Counted from the stretch's first letter, positions 11,149 through 20,402 are shown. The stretch: DNA of 64,000 bases from Gimesia algae (GCF_007746795.1 NZ_CP036343.1:4024369-4088368), one strand, 5' to 3'. Translations and numbers: made by a program. The notes: generated by a model not told the origin, from the letters alone.

Positions 11149-11877
11149 TCATGCTTCGGCACTGGGTTCCGTCAAACGAATCAGACCGGCGAACAAAATA
11201 GCCGCCGTCTCGATGCGCAAGATCCCTTCACTCAGCCTGACAGATTTTGCTCCCTTTTCCTGCGCAGACTGGAGTTCGTCTGGCGTAAAGCCTCCCTCCG
11301 GACCAATCAGGATGACCACCGGTGACTCTGGCTTTTCACTCAGTTTAAACAGATCGATTCCACAGCCCGCCGGATCAGCAATCAACAGGCGGCACTCGGT
11401 CTGGTTGATCTCTGACAGGAATGTATCCCATTTCTGTACCTCAGCCAGTTCCATAAGTTGAATCTGCCCGGATTGTTTGGCGGCAGAAACGATTGTCTGT
11501 TGTAGTTTTTTCAATCGATTATCACCGGGATCCACACTACTGCGTTCGGTCAGGAGGGGAACCAGTTTTGTCACGCCGAGCTCCGCTGCTTTCTCAACAA
11601 GCCAGCGAAAGCGGTCTCCCTTGGGAACGGCAGTCGCCAGAATTAAGGGAACCTGCGAACTGGTCGGAGCAGCATGTCTTAAAGTCACCTGTATTTCGAC
11701 TGTTTTCCGGGAGGTTTTGCTGATAACCCCTTCTGCTTCCGCTCCCCTTCCATTAAACACCAAAACGGTATCACCAGTTCGCATCCGAAGGACATGCAGC
11801 AGATGATGTGCTTCGCTACCTTCCAGCAGAAGCGTATCCGCATCAAACAACCCGTCATAAAAAAAACGATGTGGCAT
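11149..11877 (-). CDS. rsmE: 16S rRNA (uracil-1498-N3)-methyltransferase
   Basis: SPOUT-family methyltransferase that modifies U1498 of 16S rRNA. The 242-residue length fits the family. The N-terminal PUA-like domain opens with MPHRFFYDGLF and contains SEAHHLLHVLRMRTGD. The SPOUT knot holds KGDRFRWLVEKAAELGV, LIGPEGGFTPDE (SAM-binding glycine-rich loop) and LSEGILRIETAAI near the end. I place the start at MPHRFF because the upstream in-frame extension (to 12003) does not resemble the family. Monocistronic. Confidence 0.93.
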   Translation of the reverse strand: MPHRFFYDGLFDADTLLLEGSEAHHLLHVLRMRTGDTVLVFNGRGAEAEGVISKTSRKTVEIQVTLRHAAPTSSQVPLILATAVPKGDRFRWLVEKAAELGVTKLVPLLTERSSVDPGDNRLKKLQQTIVSAAKQSGQIQLMELAEVQKWDTFLSEINQTECRLLIADPAGCGIDLFKLSEKPESPVVILIGPEGGFTPDELQSAQEKGAKSVRLSEGILRIETAAILFAGLIRLTEPSAEA

Positions 11878-12160
11878 ATTTGTTCTCGGTATAGACCAGC
11901 TCGGAAATACTTTAAGCTCTTTAAAATACGTAAGTTGAGAAAAATCAGACAACTCAGGCGGGGTTCGGTCATGCCGATAGCACTGAATGACCGATTTTAT
12001 CAATAAGGAGAGTTTTTTAGATCAGAATAGTCTCTTGATACTTCTGAATCATCGTACTCTCAATTATGGATGGTATCTCTCTTCTGACATATTCTGCAAG
12101 GAGTAGAGATTCAGAACACGCAGGTTCGAACTCTAAATTCAAACAGGTCAAAAAAGAATC

Positions 12161-12997
12161 ATGTATTGCGATTTCTGGAATTTGACACAGGCTCCCTTTA
12201 ATCAACGGCTGGATCTGGAATACTTCTTCGAAAGTGAAATCCACGAAGAGGCGTTGGCACGCTTATTGTTTATTGCAGATGAACAGAAAAAATGCGGTGT
12301 CCTCAGTGGACCAGCGGGAACAGGAAAGACACTCACTCTGAAAGTCTTCCAGCAACTGTTAAAAAGAACCCCGCATCAATGCGAATTGATCGATCTGATC
12401 GGCCTGCGAGAAGAGGAACTGCTCTGGCAGGTATGTGCCAGCTTACGTCTGGGACCGGCTCTCGATACAAAATTACCACAACTCTGGCGCCAACTGTCTG
12501 ATTACCTGATTGGCTTACAGCTGATTCAAGGACGCCAGATACTGCTGTTAGATCATGTTGATCAGGCCTGTGCCGAATGTATTCCTGCGATTGAGCGGCT
12601 GCTGCATATCGGTAACCAGCAATTCCCTGCTTTATCATTGGTCCTGACTCTGAATAACCTGAAAACAACTCACTTAGATAGTATCTCCCGTCTTTCCGAT
12701 CTGTCTATCGAACTGGATCGCTTCGAGCAGGAAACAACGGAGAGATATATTACGTCACGCTTAAGCTGGTCGGGTTGCCAGACTGATCTCTTTTCTTCCG
12801 CAGCATACAAAGAGATACAAGCGGCCAGTCAGGGGATTCCCGAAAATATTAACCAGATTTGTGATCTGGCATTACTGGCAGGTTTTGAACAGAGCCTGCC
12901 AACAATCGATGCAGATGTCATCAAACGTGCCTGCCACGAAATAAAAGGGGCTCCCGTTTCCAGAAACCGCATTTCCGAAGTCATCGAGCGTGTATAA
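12161..12997 (+). CDS. ExeA/TniB-like AAA ATPase
   Basis: AAA ATPase of 278 residues of the ExeA type. It opens with MYCDFWNLTQAPFN, the hallmark start of this family, followed by Walker A SGPAGTGKT (about residue 49) and a Walker B-like strand ILLLDHVDQA (about residue 128), where the usual Asp-Glu is Asp-His. The C-terminal part has the winged-helix-like lid. In type II secretion ExeA works with ExeB, but planctomycetes carry many orphan copies. No secretion genes are nearby, so its partner is unknown. The HAD gene follows after 38 bp. Confidence 0.8.
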   Translation: MYCDFWNLTQAPFNQRLDLEYFFESEIHEEALARLLFIADEQKKCGVLSGPAGTGKTLTLKVFQQLLKRTPHQCELIDLIGLREEELLWQVCASLRLGPALDTKLPQLWRQLSDYLIGLQLIQGRQILLLDHVDQACAECIPAIERLLHIGNQQFPALSLVLTLNNLKTTHLDSISRLSDLSIELDRFEQETTERYITSRLSWSGCQTDLFSSAAYKEIQAASQGIPENINQICDLALLAGFEQSLPTIDADVIKRACHEIKGAPVSRNRISEVIERV

Positions 12998-13035
12998 AAT
13001 ACAGAGTTATTTCTCTCGTTCGATACTCTCTTAAA

Positions 13036-13743
13036 ATGTTGACTCATATGCATGTCTGTCTGTTTGATATTGATGGCACCCTGATCGATTCTGGAGGTGC
13101 AGGCCAGCGATCTATCCTGCATATGCTGGAGGAGGAATTTCAGGTTACGGCGCCTGTGGAAGGCATTCCCACTGCAGGCCGTACCGATCATTCGATCATG
13201 GTTGACCTGTTTGAATACTTCAATATTGCCAACACCAGTGAAAACCGACAGCGCTTTGAACAGGGTTACCTCACGTTACTTGCCGACAAGTTGCAAGAGC
13301 ATAATGGTCGAGTCTTGCCAGGTATCAGAGAGATCCTGGAATCCCTTTCCCGGCGGGTGAATGTCGATCTTGGACTGCTGACTGGAAATTTCGAACAGGG
13401 CGCGAAACAAAAACTGGCACACTACGAGTTGAATCATTATTTCGACTTTGGCGCCTATGGAGATCATCATGCAGATCGGGACGATGTCGCACATGAAGCA
13501 CTAAAACAAATCCGGGAACGGCATGCAGCTGAGTTACTGGAACAAACTTCCGTCTGGGTTTTGGGTGACACGCCCAATGATATCAGCTGTGCTCGTGCAA
13601 TCGGTGCCAACGTGATTGCCGTTGCCACAGGTGTTTACTCTCTGGAAGAACTGCGAAAATGTGAACCAGATTATCTGTTTGAGCATTTTGAAGATGTACA
13701 GCCTGTTTTGAGTCTCTTTGACCCACCTGAATCTCTGACCTGA
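13036..13743 (+). CDS. HAD-superfamily hydrolase (phosphoglycolate phosphatase-like)
   Basis: Phosphatase of the haloacid dehalogenase superfamily, 235 residues. Motif I is LFDIDGTLIDSGG (nucleophile Asp about residue 11), motif II LGLLTGNFE (Thr), motif III includes KQKLAHYELNHYFDFGAYG, and motif IV VWVLGDTPNDISCARAIG (acidic pair). An alpha-helical C1 cap lies between motifs I and II. Closest in style to phosphoglycolate/pyrophosphate phosphatases; the substrate is unproven. ATG at 13036 or 13048 are both possible. It may be cotranscribed with the ExeA-like gene. Confidence 0.87.
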   Translation: MLTHMHVCLFDIDGTLIDSGGAGQRSILHMLEEEFQVTAPVEGIPTAGRTDHSIMVDLFEYFNIANTSENRQRFEQGYLTLLADKLQEHNGRVLPGIREILESLSRRVNVDLGLLTGNFEQGAKQKLAHYELNHYFDFGAYGDHHADRDDVAHEALKQIRERHAAELLEQTSVWVLGDTPNDISCARAIGANVIAVATGVYSLEELRKCEPDYLFEHFEDVQPVLSLFDPPESLT

Positions 13744-13771
13744 GACAGCATACGTCCGTAATGAGAGCGAT

Positions 13772-14458
13772 TTAAAATAACGTCTTCTGCTCCTGAATCG
13801 GAGTGAGACAATCCGACGAATCATGAGACACTTTATTGACCTGTGAGCTGACCGGATAAACCTGCATCTCCTCTGCCGGGTAAGTCTGCAGTATTTTTTG
13901 CAGCTGTGGAGCGGGCGTCGTTTCCGAACTTAACCAGCGGGCATACTGATCTGGTTGTAAGATGACAGGCATGCGGGGATGAATCGGTTCCAGCAATGGA
14001 TTCGCTGCAGTGGTTAAGACAGCGCACGTATCGAGTTCAGTGCCATCAGGGCTCTGCCATTGTTCCCACAACCCTGCCATCGCGAACAGCGGTTCCTCGC
14101 GTAGACGCACACACATCGCCTGTCGGGAGCGGTTTCCTGTACTCTTCCATTCATAGAATCCATTGGCGGGTATCAGACAGCGTCGAGAGCGAAACGCATT
14201 CTTAAACGCCGGCTTTGAAGATGCTGTTTCAGAGCGAGCATTAATCATCGCCTGTCCGGGAGCTGGGTCTTTAAACCAACCAGGAATTAATCCCCATTGA
14301 AAATGCCGGACCTGGTACTCCTGTTGATCTTGAATGATGGCCATCACAGGCTGGGACGGTGCGATATTATACCGAGGGGAGATCCGCGGAAACGTCACCA
14401 ACTGAAACAGCCGCATGATTTCTTCATCGGGTGAAAACAGGAAAAACCGGGCACACAT
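13772..14458 (-). CDS. SRAP-domain protein (YedK/HMCES-like)
   Basis: SOS-response-associated protein that crosslinks to abasic sites in single-stranded DNA through an N-terminal cysteine. The protein starts MCARFFLF, giving the required Cys2 after removal of Met1, and has the conserved blocks RYNIAPSQPVMAI, NARSETASSKPAF, RRCLIPANGFYEWK (catalytic Glu in the YEWK stretch) and HPRMPVIL (catalytic His). All key residues are present, so it is likely active. 228 residues, normal length. Convergent with the HAD gene; no LexA box was identified. Confidence 0.93.
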   Translation of the reverse strand: MCARFFLFSPDEEIMRLFQLVTFPRISPRYNIAPSQPVMAIIQDQQEYQVRHFQWGLIPGWFKDPAPGQAMINARSETASSKPAFKNAFRSRRCLIPANGFYEWKSTGNRSRQAMCVRLREEPLFAMAGLWEQWQSPDGTELDTCAVLTTAANPLLEPIHPRMPVILQPDQYARWLSSETTPAPQLQKILQTYPAEEMQVYPVSSQVNKVSHDSSDCLTPIQEQKTLF

Positions 14459-14612
14459 AATCTCTATGAACCTTCATTTGTTTTGAAAGTACAATATGCT
14501 ACTGTTGCAGAAAGCCTGAGACGATATTTTAGTTTAAATGATCTGAAATCGAAATACTATCTACTTGTGATATCAGTTCTCCAGCTGATCAGTACAGAAA
14601 GGAAGAGAGGCC

Positions 14613-15566
14613 ATGAACCCGTTACGAAATATCGGAAATACCGAAATTCAAATCACCCCCATCGCTATGGGATGCTGGCCGATTTCGGGTGTCACCAGTG
14701 TGGATGTCACAGAACAGGCCAGCCTGGCCACACTGAACGCGGCATTTGAATCCGGGATCAATTTCTTTGACACTGCTTATTGCTATGGCTATGCGGGGGA
14801 AAGTGAGCGACTGATTGCCCAGGCTCTGGGGGACCGACGGGACCAGATTGTGATTGCAACCAAGGGGGGCATTCACTGGGAGGGTACAAAACAAGTGCGA
14901 GATGCATCACCATCCCGAATCAGGCAGGAGTGTGATGAAAGCCTGCTTAGACTGAATACAGACCGGGTAGAGTTGTACTATCTGCATGGGCCTGACCCTG
15001 AAATCTCAGTCAGCGAATCAGCGGGTGCTTTCCAGGAGTTATTAGCCGCTGGAAAAATCCGGTCCGTAGGTGTGTCGAATTTTACTCTGGAACAGCTTCA
15101 GGAATTTGCCGGCATCTGCCCCATTTCAGCGTATCAGCCCCGCTACAATATGTTGCAGCGCGACATTGAGAAAGACCGTCTGCCGTGGTGCATAACAAAC
15201 AATGTCTCCGTGATGGCTTACTGGCCTTTAATGAAAGGGTTACTTGCAGGAAAGCTTGCCCGAGATCATCAGTTTGCGCCGGAAGATGGACGCCAGAAGT
15301 ATCCCATGTTTCATGGAGAGGAATGGGAGAAAAATCAGGACTTCCTTGAGGTACTGCGAACACTGGCAAATGAAATGAATCGAACGGTGGCTCAAATTGT
15401 AATTCGCTGGACCATTCAGCAGACGGGAATTACGTGTGCCCTGTGTGGTGCAAAACGCCCTGAGCAGATCAAAGAAAATGCGGAAGTACTCACTTTTGAG
15501 CTGTCAGACTCTCAGCTCATTTCCATCAATCGTGCCATTGAACAACGGGGCACGATTCTCTCTTGA
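14613..15566 (+). CDS. aldo/keto reductase
   Basis: NADPH-dependent oxidoreductase of the aldo/keto reductase superfamily, 317 residues, (beta/alpha)8 barrel. Catalytic tetrad regions: INFFDTAYCYG (Asp and Tyr), VIATKGG (Lys) and LYYLHGPDP (His). The cofactor-binding C terminus includes CALCGAKRPEQIKENA, where the usual GA-rich loop sits. An AGGAAGAG box precedes the ATG. The substrate is unknown. It converges on the response regulator gene. Confidence 0.9.
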   Translation: MNPLRNIGNTEIQITPIAMGCWPISGVTSVDVTEQASLATLNAAFESGINFFDTAYCYGYAGESERLIAQALGDRRDQIVIATKGGIHWEGTKQVRDASPSRIRQECDESLLRLNTDRVELYYLHGPDPEISVSESAGAFQELLAAGKIRSVGVSNFTLEQLQEFAGICPISAYQPRYNMLQRDIEKDRLPWCITNNVSVMAYWPLMKGLLAGKLARDHQFAPEDGRQKYPMFHGEEWEKNQDFLEVLRTLANEMNRTVAQIVIRWTIQQTGITCALCGAKRPEQIKENAEVLTFELSDSQLISINRAIEQRGTILS

Positions 15567-15588
15567 GAGATGTATTCAGCACTGCCAC

Positions 15589-16254
15589 TTATGGCAGAGT
15601 CAAACCTTCACGAATCGAATAACGAGCCAGTTCGACACGATCATGAATTCCCAGTTTGTGCATGATCCGATATTTATGGCTGTCGATCGATTTCTCCGAG
15701 AGATGCATGGAGCGAGCGACTTCTTTCACACTCATCCCTCTGGCCAGATGCCTGAGCACTTCAATCTGTCGGGAAGTCAGAGAGGTCAGCATGCTTTTTG
15801 ACTGAATCGAATACCGATCTTTCTTGTGGTCAAAGATCAGTCGCTCCTGGACCGATTGTGAAAAACAGTATTCTCCGCGAGACGCCTTTTTAATGGCATG
15901 GATCAATGATTCGATCGGCTCCCCTTTGAGTAAGTAACCTTTTGCATTTACTCTCAAAGCCAGTTCAATGAAGATGTCTGAAAGATAACCCGTCAGAAAG
16001 ATCATTTTGGTATTTTTCAATCGAGAGGCAATCTCTTCGGCAATATCAAAAGACCCACGCCCAGGTAATTCTACATCCAATATAACAACATCGGGTTCTG
16101 TCTCCAGAATCAATGCCAGTCCATCATCGGCATTAGTGGCTGTACCTACAACTTCGATATCAGGGTCCCGCTGAAACCTGGAGACGATTGAGTCTACCAG
16201 AACCATGTGATCATCAACAAAAACAACTCGAATCAAATCTGTGGAAGTTAACAT
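15589..16254 (-). CDS. NarL/FixJ-type response regulator
   Basis: Two-component response regulator of 221 residues. The receiver domain (residues 5-125) has the acidic pair in VVFVDDHMVL, the phosphoacceptor in VVILDVELPGRG, a Thr in IFLTGYLS and the switch Lys in YLLKGEP. The C-terminal LuxR-type helix-turn-helix (SRQIEVLRHLARGMSVKEVARSMHLSEKSIDSH) binds DNA. ATG at 16254 is preferred to the in-frame codon at 16281. The small histidine-phosphotransfer-like gene upstream (78 bp away, same strand) may form a signalling pair with it. Confidence 0.92.
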   Translation of the reverse strand: MLTSTDLIRVVFVDDHMVLVDSIVSRFQRDPDIEVVGTATNADDGLALILETEPDVVILDVELPGRGSFDIAEEIASRLKNTKMIFLTGYLSDIFIELALRVNAKGYLLKGEPIESLIHAIKKASRGEYCFSQSVQERLIFDHKKDRYSIQSKSMLTSLTSRQIEVLRHLARGMSVKEVARSMHLSEKSIDSHKYRIMHKLGIHDRVELARYSIREGLTLP

Positions 16255-16331
16255 GCTGGATGGCCCTCGTGTAAATGACAATGAGAATTCAAAGATATCA
16301 ATTAACTAATGGTTCAATCTTAATTCTGCAG

Positions 16332-16589
16332 CTACGACTCGTACTTCTGACTCTCCAGAATATCTCGACATTTCTTTGAAAGCGCAAGCACATCGCTGGT
16401 AGCGGATTCAATCGGAGGAACTAAATCCCGGAGGACGCCTGCTAGTTCCGATTCAATTTCGCTAGATGACAATCCGCCAAGATAGTCATGTTGACACTGT
16501 AAAATTGTTAGAAAGTTGTTTAATCGGTGACATGTCGTACGAACGTCTTGAGCAAAGTCAAAACTGTCTTGATGTGAAATCTGTCCCAT
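16332..16589 (-). CDS. orphan DHp-like (histidine kinase dimerisation) small protein
   Basis: 85-residue helical protein with no catalytic ATPase domain. The central stretch CHRLNNFLTILQCQHDYL looks like the H-x-L-N-N segment of histidine kinase dimerisation/phosphotransfer domains, and the remaining sequence is predicted helical. I chose the ATG at 16589; an in-frame TTG at 16619 would add 10 residues. It lies just upstream of, and on the same strand as, the NarL-type regulator. A role as a phosphotransfer or regulator-sequestering partner is an inference; it may also be a decayed kinase. Confidence 0.55.
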   Translation of the reverse strand: MGQISHQDSFDFAQDVRTTCHRLNNFLTILQCQHDYLGGLSSSEIESELAGVLRDLVPPIESATSDVLALSKKCRDILESQKYES

Positions 16590-17005
16590 TGACAAGCTGT
16601 GCCTTTTATTTAGGGGCAACTACATAAGTATATCAGCATACAACAATGTTGGACTGAATCAGTTTTTTTGACTTCGTTCATAGATATGAAAATTCATGTT
16701 CAGCAAGGTCTTAGCCTGATGTTGGTTCTCAGAAATGAAATAATCTCGGTCTGAAGAACTCACTCTATATCGCTTAGCAGAATCTTAATGGTAAGCAAAA
16801 TCGAATTGTTTCCTCAACTCTAATCTGTGAGATCTGTCAGATTTTAAAGTATCTCCCCTACACTATGATCGTCATTTCCACTGTCTGTTGTGACCGATTC
16901 CCACAATAGAACACTGGACATTCATATCCACCATCAGTACTAATACCCATAAACTCTTATAAATAAGCCAACTAGATCTCACTTAGAATTGCAGGAGGGA
17001 TTCCC

Positions 17006-17074
17006 ATGCTTTCAGTGAAGGTCGATTTCCCGAAGCTAAAAGTACCAGTTTTCACAAGGAGGGATATTCCTTAA
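17006..17074 (+). CDS. possible 22-residue leader peptide
   Basis: Short ORF starting ATG at 17006, preceded at a good distance by AGGAGGGA (16993-17000), the strongest ribosome site seen in this window. The peptide is basic and proline-containing (three Pro, several Lys/Arg) and ends at TAA 17072-17074. A second AGGAGGGA lies inside its last codons and could start translation or pair with the CACCTCCT downstream. Either a leader peptide for attenuation-like control of the chemotaxis genes or a free small protein. Coding evidence is only the ribosome site, so confidence is low. Confidence 0.35.
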   Translation: MLSVKVDFPKLKVPVFTRRDIP

Positions 17075-17094
17075 TTCAGCGGGGATCACCTCCT
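17057..17094 (+). promoter_or_regulatory. SD / anti-SD hairpin in leader
   Basis: AGGAGG at about 17058-17063 can pair with CCTCCT at 17089-17094, forming a hairpin that hides the ribosome site. The 3' arm lies in GGATCACCTCCT, which is identical over 12 nt to the 3' tail of bacterial 16S rRNA including the anti-Shine-Dalgarno. The pairing is seen in the sequence; a regulatory role is inferred. Confidence 0.4.
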
Positions 17095-17363
17095 CTACAG
17101 TCCTTACAGCCGGAATACTCAGTCATTACAAACAATGCGAAGAATTATAATTCAGAATATCGTGTTGATATTTTGGCACATGCATTTTTTCGTGATCTAT
17201 GCTCTAAGTGCACATTTACTTTTCAAGCATTGTTCGTCATCTGACTTCTGTTGTGCCTTTTGAGCAACAGTCGTGAAGACCATCGACAACATGACTTCTA
17301 CAAAATACTCAGAATAACTGAATCACTGAAGTTGAATGATTCTCAGGAAACAGGAATTAGATA

Positions 17364-17855
17364 ATGACGTCAACCAGTATCGTCGGTAAGTCTGAACTCA
17401 CCGCAGAATTTGTAAATCCTATCATTAGCGCAACCATCTCTGTATTTGAAATGATGCTGAGTTGCACACCGAAACGAACCGGTTTGAGCCTGAAACAGGA
17501 TCTCATTCCCCAGCACGAATTAAGTGCAGTCATTGGAATTTCTGGCAAAGTAGCCGGGACGCTCGTATTAAGCCTTTCCAAGAGCGTCGGCATAGGCGTC
17601 CTGGATCGTATGGTTGGCATCTCCACAGATGAAATCGACGACGATGTCTGTGACGCTGTCTGTGAATTAGCAAACATGATTGCGGGATCAGCAAAGGCAC
17701 AGCTGGAACACCTGGAAGCCTCCATCAGTATTCCCAACATTATTACAGGCAAGGGACACACAGTTCATTATCCGTCCAATGTTTCTCCCATTTGTATCGC
17801 TTTTGACTCAGAGATCGGGACCTTTTCTATTGAAGCAGGATTTTCTGATCGCTAA
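17364..17855 (+). CDS. cheX: CheX-type chemotaxis phosphatase-like protein
   Basis: 163-residue protein of the CheC/CheX/FliY phosphatase group. The active-site signature E-x-x-N is present (CELANMIAGSAK, Glu101 and Asn104), and the first half has a motif-like strand VIGISGKVAGTLVLSL typical of CheX. CheX proteins dephosphorylate CheY~P. The CheY-like gene begins 69 bp downstream on the same strand, and an HDOD-GGDEF gene follows, so the three probably form one signalling unit. No chemoreceptor or CheA is in the window, so the pathway controlled may not be motility. Confidence 0.85.
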   Translation: MTSTSIVGKSELTAEFVNPIISATISVFEMMLSCTPKRTGLSLKQDLIPQHELSAVIGISGKVAGTLVLSLSKSVGIGVLDRMVGISTDEIDDDVCDAVCELANMIAGSAKAQLEHLEASISIPNIITGKGHTVHYPSNVSPICIAFDSEIGTFSIEAGFSDR

Positions 17856-17924
17856 ACGACCTGTTTGACTAAAACGTAATTTTTGAACGACCAATCGAAT
17901 TAAAAATAGATAAAGGCTACTCCC

Positions 17925-18290
17925 ATGAAAATTTTACTTGTAGATGATTCCGGCACAATGAGAACAATCCAGAAACGATGCTTATCGAAACTGGGGATTG
18001 AAGATGTGACAGAAGCAGAAGACGGCGTTCAGGCATTAGAACTGTTTGTTGCCTCGAGTTTTGACATCGTGTTAAGCGACTGGAATATGCCAAACATGGA
18101 TGGCCTCCAGTTGCTGAAAGAAATTCGTCAGCGTAATAAAGATATTCCCGTCATCATGATTACAACAGAGGCAGAGCGTGCCCGAGTCGTCACAGCGATC
18201 CAGGCAGGTGTTTCTGACTATCTGGTTAAGCCATTTACTCCCGACAGTTTGAAAAGCAAACTGGAACGCTGGGTCACATCCAACGCTTGA
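17925..18290 (+). CDS. CheY-like single-domain response regulator
   Basis: Stand-alone receiver of 121 residues. Acidic pair Asp7-Asp8 (ILLVDDSG), phosphoacceptor Asp52 (VLSDWNMPNMDG), conserved Thr in IMITTEAERARV and switch Lys in YLVKPFTPDS. No output domain, so it acts by protein contact, as CheY does. Placed between a CheX-type phosphatase and an HDOD-GGDEF protein, its likely partners. All catalytic positions are intact. Confidence 0.92.
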   Translation: MKILLVDDSGTMRTIQKRCLSKLGIEDVTEAEDGVQALELFVASSFDIVLSDWNMPNMDGLQLLKEIRQRNKDIPVIMITTEAERARVVTAIQAGVSDYLVKPFTPDSLKSKLERWVTSNA

Positions 18291-18428
18291 AACAAGATAT
18301 AAGATTAATGAGGCCGTCTCATCTGAAATTGAATCGGCATAAGCTAACCGTAGCCAGCTGATGAAAAACAATATCTAAAGCGACAGCTATTCAAATATTG
18401 ATTTGCATTTCCACAAAGGTCACTGAAA

Positions 18429-20402
18429 ATGATTTCTCCTGAAAAAATCTGGTCTTCTGATCAATTACCAACTTTGCCTGCTGTCGCTGTAAAGTTACTG
18501 GATCTTTCCAAGAACCCAGATACAGATATCAAAGAAGTTATTGAAACGATTAAAGCAGACCCGGCGATTACTGCAAAAATTCTGAAAGCAAGCAATTCTT
18601 CATTTTTTAGTTTAAGATCGGAATGCAAAGGAATTGAGCGGGCTGTCCCACTGCTGGGGACGATGGTCGTTACCTCACTGGCATTGAGCTTCTCGCTGTC
18701 TGAATCGGCAATTACCCACGGGCCACTCAAATCTCGATTTGACTCATATTGGAAACAGTCCATCATCCAGTCGGCTGCTGCAGAACTGCTAGCTACTAAA
18801 GCCGGTTTTGATTTAAAGTATGACAGCTTCCTGATCGGGCTGCTGCAGGATATTGGCCACCTTGCCATGCTCAGATCTATTCCGACAGATTTATTATCGG
18901 TTCTGGAACAGGCCGAGAAAGAACAACGTGAAACGGTTGAAGTAGAATCAGCAGAACTGGGAATCAACCACACAGAGGTGGGTGTTAAAATGATGGAACG
19001 CTGGCAATTGTCAGAACAGTTCCAGACTGCAATCCAACATCACCATGACTCAGTAGCACAACTGAAAACACTTGAATCACACCCTGACTTCAACCTGATT
19101 ATCATCATCGCCACATCGGCAGCAATTGGTGACTACTTCTGCTCCCCTAACAGTGGTCTGGCATTACAGAAACTTCAGGATTTAACATCTGAGTTTTACA
19201 ATATGCCACACGATGACCTGCATGGCTTTCTGGAGCAGGTACAGGCACGCTTCGAAGAAGCTGCTCAGATTTTTGCGGTCAACATGGATGATATTGAATC
19301 CCCGTTTGAAATCATGGCCAAAGCAAACGAGCAACTGGTTCAGATGACCATGAAAGCCCAGGTCGACACAACACAGGCGTTTGCCCGGCAGGCTGTTATT
19401 GAAGAACAAAAAAACAAACTGGAATCAGAAAATAAACAGCTCCAGAGCAAAGCCATTCATGACCCACTGACCAAAACCTACAACCGCAGCTATTTCAATG
19501 AAAATTTTGAGAAGGAACTCTATTCCTGCTCTCGTACTGCACAACCGATCGGCATTATCTTTTCCGATATCGATCGCTTCAAAAATCTGAACGATACTTA
19601 CGGGCATCAGTTCGGTGATCTGGTATTACAGCGTGTAGCCAAAGTCGCCAGTGATTCGACGCGACGTTCGGATGTCTTCTGCCGTTATGGTGGTGAAGAG
19701 TTTGTCATCATGGTCAATAATCCTTCTGAGAAAGGAATTCACGATCTGGCAGAACGACTCCGCAAACTGATCGAAAACGAAGTCATCGAATTCGAAGGAA
19801 CCCGAGTCCCGGTCACCGCCAGCCTGGGGGCCGTTGTAGGGATCCCTCCCAGGGATTTAACCGGATTTGCAGAACGGCTGATTGCCGAAGCAGATGAAGC
19901 TATGTACGAGTCCAAAGAGAATGGTCGAAACCAGGTACATATCCGTTCGATTATTACCAAAGATGATCAGGAACTGCACAAGTTAATCAAACGTTGCCGC
20001 TTCAGTCGCTGGTTGGTGACAAAAGCAGTTTTTGATATACCCACCATATCCAAAGCATTACTCAAATGTCCACAGCAGCAAACCCAGACTCGAATCGGTG
20101 AACTCGCCATCGCAGAAAAAATGATCTCCGAGGATGGTGTTTCCAAAATCCTGGAACTGCAGCAGCTCAAGGGTATGCGATTTGGAGAAATCGCGATTCA
20201 GCAGAATTTCCTGACACAGGAACAGACGGCCTATCTGCTGGCCTTACAGGTCGAACCACCGATTGTACTCGGGAAAACTTTAATTTCGCTGAATTTGCTG
20301 GAAAGCGCTCAGACTGCTGAACTAATCAAGCAATATCTTGCAGAAATGAAACCCTGTTCAATACCAGCGGGTGAGCATCAGAATCAGTTAGCAAATTCGT
20401 AA
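18429..20402 (+). CDS. HDOD-GGDEF diguanylate cyclase
   Basis: 657-residue signalling protein. An N-terminal HDOD domain (about residues 15-215: LPTLPAVAVKLLDLS, GLLQDIGHLAML) is followed by a coiled-coil linker (about 290-335) and a GGDEF domain (about 340-500) with active motif GGEEF and an upstream RRSD that fits the product-inhibition I-site, so it should make cyclic di-GMP under feedback. The C-terminal 130 residues contain two repeats of the pattern GE-x-A-I-x-E/Q-x-x-x-S/T (IGELAIAEKMISEDG, FGEIAIQQNFLTQEQ) resembling c-di-GMP/nucleotide-binding MshE-N-like helical units. Downstream of CheX and CheY, probably their output. Confidence 0.9.
   Translation: MISPEKIWSSDQLPTLPAVAVKLLDLSKNPDTDIKEVIETIKADPAITAKILKASNSSFFSLRSECKGIERAVPLLGTMVVTSLALSFSLSESAITHGPLKSRFDSYWKQSIIQSAAAELLATKAGFDLKYDSFLIGLLQDIGHLAMLRSIPTDLLSVLEQAEKEQRETVEVESAELGINHTEVGVKMMERWQLSEQFQTAIQHHHDSVAQLKTLESHPDFNLIIIIATSAAIGDYFCSPNSGLALQKLQDLTSEFYNMPHDDLHGFLEQVQARFEEAAQIFAVNMDDIESPFEIMAKANEQLVQMTMKAQVDTTQAFARQAVIEEQKNKLESENKQLQSKAIHDPLTKTYNRSYFNENFEKELYSCSRTAQPIGIIFSDIDRFKNLNDTYGHQFGDLVLQRVAKVASDSTRRSDVFCRYGGEEFVIMVNNPSEKGIHDLAERLRKLIENEVIEFEGTRVPVTASLGAVVGIPPRDLTGFAERLIAEADEAMYESKENGRNQVHIRSIITKDDQELHKLIKRCRFSRWLVTKAVFDIPTISKALLKCPQQQTQTRIGELAIAEKMISEDGVSKILELQQLKGMRFGEIAIQQNFLTQEQTAYLLALQVEPPIVLGKTLISLNLLESAQTAELIKQYLAEMKPCSIPAGEHQNQLANS

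Larger units (their letters stand above)
16620..17363. other. 744-bp intergenic region upstream of cheX
   Basis: Gap between the DHp-like gene and cheX. It holds a short ORF with a very strong Shine-Dalgarno (17006-17074), a repeated AGGAGG and a complementary CACCTCCT element (17057-17094, listed separately), and a hydrophobic 42-codon ATG ORF at 17135-17263 that lacks a ribosome site and which I do not call. The left part (16620-16980) is AT-rich and probably holds the divergent promoters. Confidence 0.5.

Noticed and set aside
17135..17263. 42-codon hydrophobic ORF upstream of cheX
   Set aside because: No ribosome site and no conservation evidence; left as a note only.
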